Shown here: positions 60,165-64,000 of the stretch, piece after piece | How positions within the stretch are numbered: position 1 is the first letter of the stretch | Layout: each line of letters starts with the position of its first letter | Assembly: GCF_049647105.1 (NCBI RefSeq) | Contig: NZ_JBARWZ010000044.1 | Location: forward strand, 74,339-138,338 | Direction of reading: 5' to 3' | Length of the DNA stretch: 64,000 bases | Source: Actinophytocola sp049647105 | Lineage (GTDB): Bacteria; Actinomycetota; Actinomycetes; Mycobacteriales; Pseudonocardiaceae | The notes under the pieces: generated by a model | The model's database searches: none | Told to the model about the DNA's origin: nothing | What the model saw: only the letters and a program-made list of their open reading frames with translations | Position numbers and translations under genes: made by a program

Positions 60165-61508
60165 TCAGGCCGCCGGACGTGGCGGCCCCGTGGTGCGGTC
60201 ACCGGTCACCGGCTGGTCGAGGAACTGGATGACCACGAGACAGAACACGAGCAGCAGACCGATCATCACCACCGCGAAGCCGCTCGGCTGGTCCAGGAAC
60301 ACCAGGATCAGCACGGCCAGTCCGAGCGCGGCACCGCGCAGCACGCCACGGTAGGTGTGCACCCAGACACCGACCCGGCCGGACCGCAGGCCGGTCCGCG
60401 CACGGAGCCAGGCAAGCGATCGCACGGTACCGCCGCGGATCCGTACCGCGGTGACGGACGGCCCGGCGAGGAACGCACCGAGGGCGACGACCAGGCCGAG
60501 CACGAGCAGCGCGCGGAGTCCGTCGCGGAGGTACCGCACCAGGATGTCGTAGGACGCCGCCGCGGCGGCAACGGACCGGCCGGGCACCGCGTCGATGAGG
60601 AGGGCACGCGCGATCAACAGGCCGGCGCCAAGGACCAGCATGCCGGCCGCGAACCCGAGCCCGGCGCCGACCAGCGCCCGCCGGTGACCTCTGGCGAGGT
60701 AGACACCCAGTGCGATCAGCGCCACGCTGATCCACGGCAGCCAGGCGGCGAGCCGGTCAAGTGCCGTATAGGCCGACTGCGCCTTCACCAGGGTGTCGGC
60801 GTCGGCGATGGCGATCGTGGGATGCACGTCAGGCACCCGGTTGGCGGCGGTCAGGCCCGCGTCGACGAGTTGCTGCTTCGCCACGGCGATGAACGGGGCG
60901 AGATCCAGCGTCACCTGGTCGCCGCGGATCGCCACCGAGGACGCCGAGCCAGACAACACGGCGTCGGCCTGCTCGTGTGCCACCCGGATCGTGCGGTCCC
61001 ACGCCTGGGCGAACTGCTCGCTCGCGAACAGCTCCGCCACCCGGCTGCGCACGAACTCGCGCACGCTCGACGCGAGCGGCCCGGTGAGATCGTGCAGGCG
61101 GTCCACGATCCGGGGCGGCAGCCCCTGCGCGGCGAGGGCGTCCACCGCCTCGTTGGCCAGGCCCTGCACGTCGACGTAGCTGAACACGGTCTCGGTCACC
61201 CGGTTGGTGAGCGCGGCCTGCACCGACGGCTCACGGATCAGCGGGGCGACCGTGGCGGCGAACCGGTCGGTGTCGGCCACCTGGCGATGGACCCACACCG
61301 TCGCCAGCGCCACCGGGGCCAGCGCGCAGCCAAGCACGATCACCACGGCGGCCACCGTCGGCTTCCAGGCGAACCGCCGTCGGGGCCTGGTCTCCGTGGT
61401 GGTCGTGCGCATGGCCGCCACCTCACCGCGCAACCGTTCGAGCTCGGCGCGTTCGTCGCTGGTCAGTGCCGGGGCGACACCGTCGCCACTCCCGGTCGGC
61501 TCTGACAT
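60165..61508 (-). CDS. Uncharacterised membrane protein with large external domain
   Basis: The 447-residue protein begins with a short acidic helix, then a membrane helix (WKPTVAAVVIVLGCALAPVALATVWVH, about 48-74). The outer part of about 190 residues includes TDRFAATVAPLIREPSVQAALTNRVT and ends with ADADTLVKAQSAYTALDRLAAW. Four to five further helices follow. I recognise it as a conserved actinobacterial membrane family without known function. GGGAGG stands five bases before ATG 61508. It lies nine bases upstream of the ClC gene, so the two are probably cotranscribed. Confidence 0.7.
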   Translation of the reverse strand: MSEPTGSGDGVAPALTSDERAELERLRGEVAAMRTTTTETRPRRRFAWKPTVAAVVIVLGCALAPVALATVWVHRQVADTDRFAATVAPLIREPSVQAALTNRVTETVFSYVDVQGLANEAVDALAAQGLPPRIVDRLHDLTGPLASSVREFVRSRVAELFASEQFAQAWDRTIRVAHEQADAVLSGSASSVAIRGDQVTLDLAPFIAVAKQQLVDAGLTAANRVPDVHPTIAIADADTLVKAQSAYTALDRLAAWLPWISVALIALGVYLARGHRRALVGAGLGFAAGMLVLGAGLLIARALLIDAVPGRSVAAAAASYDILVRYLRDGLRALLVLGLVVALGAFLAGPSVTAVRIRGGTVRSLAWLRARTGLRSGRVGVWVHTYRGVLRGAALGLAVLILVFLDQPSGFAVVMIGLLLVFCLVVIQFLDQPVTGDRTTGPPRPAA

Positions 61509-61628
61509 GGTCGACCTCCCACTGGGCTCGGCGTCGGTGTCAGCGTCCGGCCCCACGTGGCGCGCGCGCCTCCCCCACCGGTGATGAGCCGCCACGCGTC
61601 CTGGCCATGATGGTCAGGAGCGTCGGGG

Positions 61629-62072
61629 TCAGGCCCCGGCCTCCTCCTCCGCCGCCGGGTCGCCGTGCACGATCACGGCCCAGATGATCAGGACGTCGAA
61701 GCCGATCGCGATCAGCGACCACACCGGGTAGACCGACATGAACGCGAGCTGTGTGACGGCGTTGAGCGACGCCAGGATGACGGTGACGATCCTGGCCCAC
61801 TGCGAGCCGCGGGCCAGCGCCACGCCCGTGCCGACCACCACCAAGCCGAGGATCAGCTGGATCCAGCCCCATCCGGTCAGGTCGAAGACCAGCGTTCCCT
61901 CGGGTCCCACCGCGTAGAAGTCGTCGCTCATCAGCGCCACCAGCCCGTACACGATGTTGAACGAGCCGAGCATGACCATCATCGTGGCCGCGAACCCGAG
62001 CCAGCCCATCCACCCGGCCTCGGCACTCGCCGAGCGCCTCGGTCGGCCGATGTCCGCGGGTACGTCACTCAT
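61629..62072 (-). CDS. DUF7144-like four-helix membrane protein
   Basis: The 147-residue protein has four hydrophobic helices. The first loop, FNIVYGLVALMSDDFYAVG, and the second, DLTGWGWIQLILGLVVVGTGVAL, match the DUF7144 type (small actinobacterial membrane proteins). The tail is acidic (DPAAEEEAGA). Function is unknown. AGGAG stands six bases before ATG 62072. Confidence 0.75.
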   Translation of the reverse strand: MSDVPADIGRPRRSASAEAGWMGWLGFAATMMVMLGSFNIVYGLVALMSDDFYAVGPEGTLVFDLTGWGWIQLILGLVVVGTGVALARGSQWARIVTVILASLNAVTQLAFMSVYPVWSLIAIGFDVLIIWAVIVHGDPAAEEEAGA

Positions 62073-62125
62073 GTTCGACTCCTGTCCTCGATGATCGAGA
62101 GGGAAACCGTCGCGATGGCACTCGC

Positions 62126-63610
62126 CTATTCGGCGGGCGCCGCGGTGATCCGGCCGTGCCGGATCGCCTCGACGAGCGCGGAGTGGTCGCGTTCGTTCTG
62201 GTCCGCGTACGCGTCGGCGAACTCGCGGACGGCTTCGTCGAACACGTCGCCGGAGCCGAGGTAGGCGGCGATCGCGATGCGGTCGCCGGAGCGTGCGTGG
62301 GCTCTCGCGAGGGTCCATCCACACAGCTCGCCATACGCCTGCATCGCCGATGGCACCATCGTCTCGACCGACGCGGACCCCTTCCAGTCCCGCAGCTGCC
62401 GCAGGTAGAAGTCCCTGCCTCGGCCGTCCATGCCGTGCTCGACCCGGATCCAGCCCAGGAAGATGTCGCTGACCGCCTGCATCAGCCGCTGCCCGACGAC
62501 GACCCGCCGACCCGCGTTGTCGTACACGCTGGGGCTGGTGAACTTCTCCAGCACCGACGGGCCCGCCTCCTTGGCCTGCAGGAACAGCGGGTCCCGGACG
62601 TCGTCACCGAGCATGAGGATCATCCACGATCGGGTGCCGACACTGCCGACGCCGACGACCTTGTGCGCGAGGTCGACGAACCGGTAGCGGTCCAGCAGCG
62701 TCCGCCGCTCCGGCTCCAGGCTGCTCCGGTAGGCACGCAGCAACGTGCGCATGCCCTCCACGACCTCGACGATGTCCGTCCCCGGTTCGACCACCTCGTC
62801 CATCGGCACGATCAGCGGTGGATCGGCGACGATCCGCAGTTGTCCGTCGCGTACGGCGGTGAACCGGCTGAGCGCGCCGAGGTGGTCCCTGGAGTGTGCC
62901 TTCGCCATCGCATGCTTGATTTCCTTGCGGCGCGCCTGGTCGGCCTTCGCGTCGAAGCGGTTCCGCACGGCGGCCACGTCGGCGTGGGCGTACCAGACCT
63001 CGAGGGTGGTGAGGTCGGCGAACTCGATCATCGCGTTGCGGTAGGCGGCGACGGTCGCGAGGACGACCCTCCTGCGTGTCCCTGCCGAGTAGTCGTTGTT
63101 CCGGCCGGCGATCTCCACGCTGGTCGCGAGCCGCTTCACGTCCCACTCCCACGGTCCCGGCAACGTCTCGTCGAAGTCGTTGATGTCGAACACGAGACGC
63201 CGCTCCGGCGAACCGAAGAGGCCGAAGTTGGACAGGTGGGCGTCCCCGCAGCACTGCACGGTCAACCCGGTGACCGGTGTGGCCGCGAGGTCGCTCGCCA
63301 TCGGCAGGGCGGCGCCCCTGAAGTAGGTGAACGGCGAGGCGGCCATCCGTCCGTAGCGGATGGGCAGCAACTCCTGCACGCGAGAGGCGTCCTCGCGGTC
63401 GAGCAACGCCAGCGGATCCGCTCGCGTCGGACCGGGATCGAACGCGGCGTGGCTGGTCCGGTGCACGGTCGCACGCAGAGCCTTGCCCTGCTCGATCCGT
63501 TGCTCACGGGTCAGCCTCGGCTGCTCGCTCGGCGTGTTGTTCGTCGTGTGATTCGGCGTGTGGTTCGTCGTGTGGCTTATCACCGACGCCTCCTTGGTGT
63601 GCCCGTTCAT
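62126..63610 (-). CDS. DUF2252 protein (kinase-like fold)
   Basis: The 494-residue cytosolic protein is a member of DUF2252. The key block CCGDAHLSNFGLF resembles a kinase catalytic loop (D-x-H-x-x-N), followed by VFDINDFDETLPGPWEWDVKRLA, where the NDFDE takes the place of the metal-binding DFG. Conserved YGRMAASPFTYFRGAA precedes it and RDFYLRQLRDWKGS follows. No substrate is known. The N-terminus has a low-complexity stretch built from repeats of NHT/TPN. The ATG at 63610 overlaps the stop codon of the NUDIX gene as ATGA. Confidence 0.85.
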   Translation of the reverse strand: MNGHTKEASVISHTTNHTPNHTTNNTPSEQPRLTREQRIEQGKALRATVHRTSHAAFDPGPTRADPLALLDREDASRVQELLPIRYGRMAASPFTYFRGAALPMASDLAATPVTGLTVQCCGDAHLSNFGLFGSPERRLVFDINDFDETLPGPWEWDVKRLATSVEIAGRNNDYSAGTRRRVVLATVAAYRNAMIEFADLTTLEVWYAHADVAAVRNRFDAKADQARRKEIKHAMAKAHSRDHLGALSRFTAVRDGQLRIVADPPLIVPMDEVVEPGTDIVEVVEGMRTLLRAYRSSLEPERRTLLDRYRFVDLAHKVVGVGSVGTRSWMILMLGDDVRDPLFLQAKEAGPSVLEKFTSPSVYDNAGRRVVVGQRLMQAVSDIFLGWIRVEHGMDGRGRDFYLRQLRDWKGSASVETMVPSAMQAYGELCGWTLARAHARSGDRIAIAAYLGSGDVFDEAVREFADAYADQNERDHSALVEAIRHGRITAAPAE

Positions 63611-64000
63611 TCGAAATGGGGCGGGGTCGTCGCGGAGAGTGCGTGCGTGAGCCACGGCCGCGCACCGGGTTCGAGCCGCAGTGCCTGGACGACCATCGGG
63701 TCGAACCAGGCCGCGTCGCGCGTCTCGACCAGATCGGCGGCCGGACGTCCGGATACCGGCGTCGCGTGGAAGACGACCACGAACTGCTGCCGGATCTCGT
63801 CCCGCGCCGCGGACACGACGACATGTCCCGGATCGGTGAACAACCCCGCCAGACCGGTGATCCGCACGCGCAGGCCGGACTCCTCCTCGACCTCCCGCAC
63901 CGCGGCCTCGACCGCCGACTCGCCGACGTCGACGCGCCCGCCGGGCAGCTCCCACCCGCCGCTGTCGTTGCGCTGGACCAGCAACAGGTGCCGTCGTGGG
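63607..64000 (-). CDS. NUDIX hydrolase, 5' end cut by window edge
   Basis: At least 130 residues are visible and the frame remains open to the end of the window, so the true start lies beyond 64000. The NUDIX box is complete: GGRVDVGESAVEAAVREVEEESGL fits G-x5-E-x7-R-E-x2-E-E-x-G. Before it stands LLLVQRNDSGGWELPGG. Such enzymes cleave nucleoside diphosphates linked to another moiety; the substrate is not predictable. Four bases overlap with the DUF2252 gene downstream. Confidence 0.85.
   Translation of the reverse strand, partial: PRRHLLLVQRNDSGGWELPGGRVDVGESAVEAAVREVEEESGLRVRITGLAGLFTDPGHVVVSAARDEIRQQFVVVFHATPVSGRPAADLVETRDAAWFDPMVVQALRLEPGARPWLTHALSATTPPHFE

Noticed and set aside
58407..61505. 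Open frame of over 1000 codons on the plus strand at 58.4-61.5 kb
   Set aside because: It crosses three good minus-strand membrane-protein genes and reads as Arg/His/Gln/Asp-rich low-complexity sequence without any domain.
1..64000. CRISPR arrays, tRNA or rRNA genes, intact transposases, phage structural genes
   Set aside because: I looked for regularly spaced direct repeats, cloverleaf-like sequences and transposase motifs and found none that could be supported.

Overview
The window is high-GC DNA with tightly packed genes, many GTG starts and ATGA/GTGA stop-start overlaps. The gene content (ESX-type small proteins, WhiJ-like XRE/DUF5753 regulators, PknB-type kinase, Eis-type acetyltransferase, class III LanKC, antibiotic-type A-PCP and P450 genes) points to a filamentous actinomycete. 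The Pseudonocardiaceae (Amycolatopsis, Lentzea or Saccharothrix relatives) are the best guess. I saw no rRNA, tRNA, CRISPR array or intact insertion sequence.

Layout. 0.3-4.7 kb: a secreted protein, a ribosome hibernation factor, an AlkD-like repair protein, a 163-bp long-palindrome element and a membrane Ser/Thr kinase. 4.7-10.9 kb: a poly-gamma-glutamate locus with a duplicated sensor-HAMP membrane protein, PgsB/CapB, PgsC/CapC and an NlpC/P60 peptidase, next to a divergent zinc-peptidase-like protein resembling PghP. 11.0-12.9 kb: a lower-GC XRE/DUF5753/DUF6879 regulatory cassette. 13.1-17.8 kb: alpha-glucan enzymes (GH63-like and GlgX). 17.9-21.9 kb: MFS exporter, YihY-like protein, Eis-like acetyltransferase. 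22.2-24.9 kb: a minimal class III lanthipeptide locus whose 33-residue precursor gene begins inside the 3' end of lanKC. 25.0-26.9 kb: NAD kinase and a secreted GH16 glucanase with an operator-like palindrome. 27.0-30.6 kb: a cluster of type VII (ESX) substrates and accessory proteins without the secretion machine. 30.7-38.5 kb: XRE-NACHT membrane protein, AI-2E-type permease, cation/proton antiporter, amidase, patatin.

38.7-47.4 kb is the most unusual part. Five overlapping genes encode a ComEC-like metallo-beta-lactamase-fold protein, a CHAT protease with intact His/Cys, a second CHAT-like protein that has lost both catalytic residues, a 1186-residue TPR protein, and a 481-residue protein. 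The C-terminus of the TPR protein and most of the last protein read like the soluble domain of the flagellar/type III export protein FlhA (FHIPEP), although no export apparatus is present. I interpret this as a previously unnamed protease-centred conflict or signalling system, possibly with the divergent patatin lipase as an accessory effector.

47.8-56.4 kb holds a compact pathway: A-PCP didomain, type II thioesterase and P450 (the NikP1/NikP2/NikQ or NovH/NovI logic for beta-hydroxylating a carrier-bound amino acid), then a glycosyltransferase and a three-subunit molybdenum hydroxylase of YagTSR type. 56.5-64 kb carries small stress and membrane genes: a DksA-type zinc finger, HdeD-like, RDD, ClC channel, DUF7144-like, DUF2252 and a NUDIX hydrolase cut by the window end.

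Family assignments come from reading motifs by eye and from memory of the families. No database search was run.
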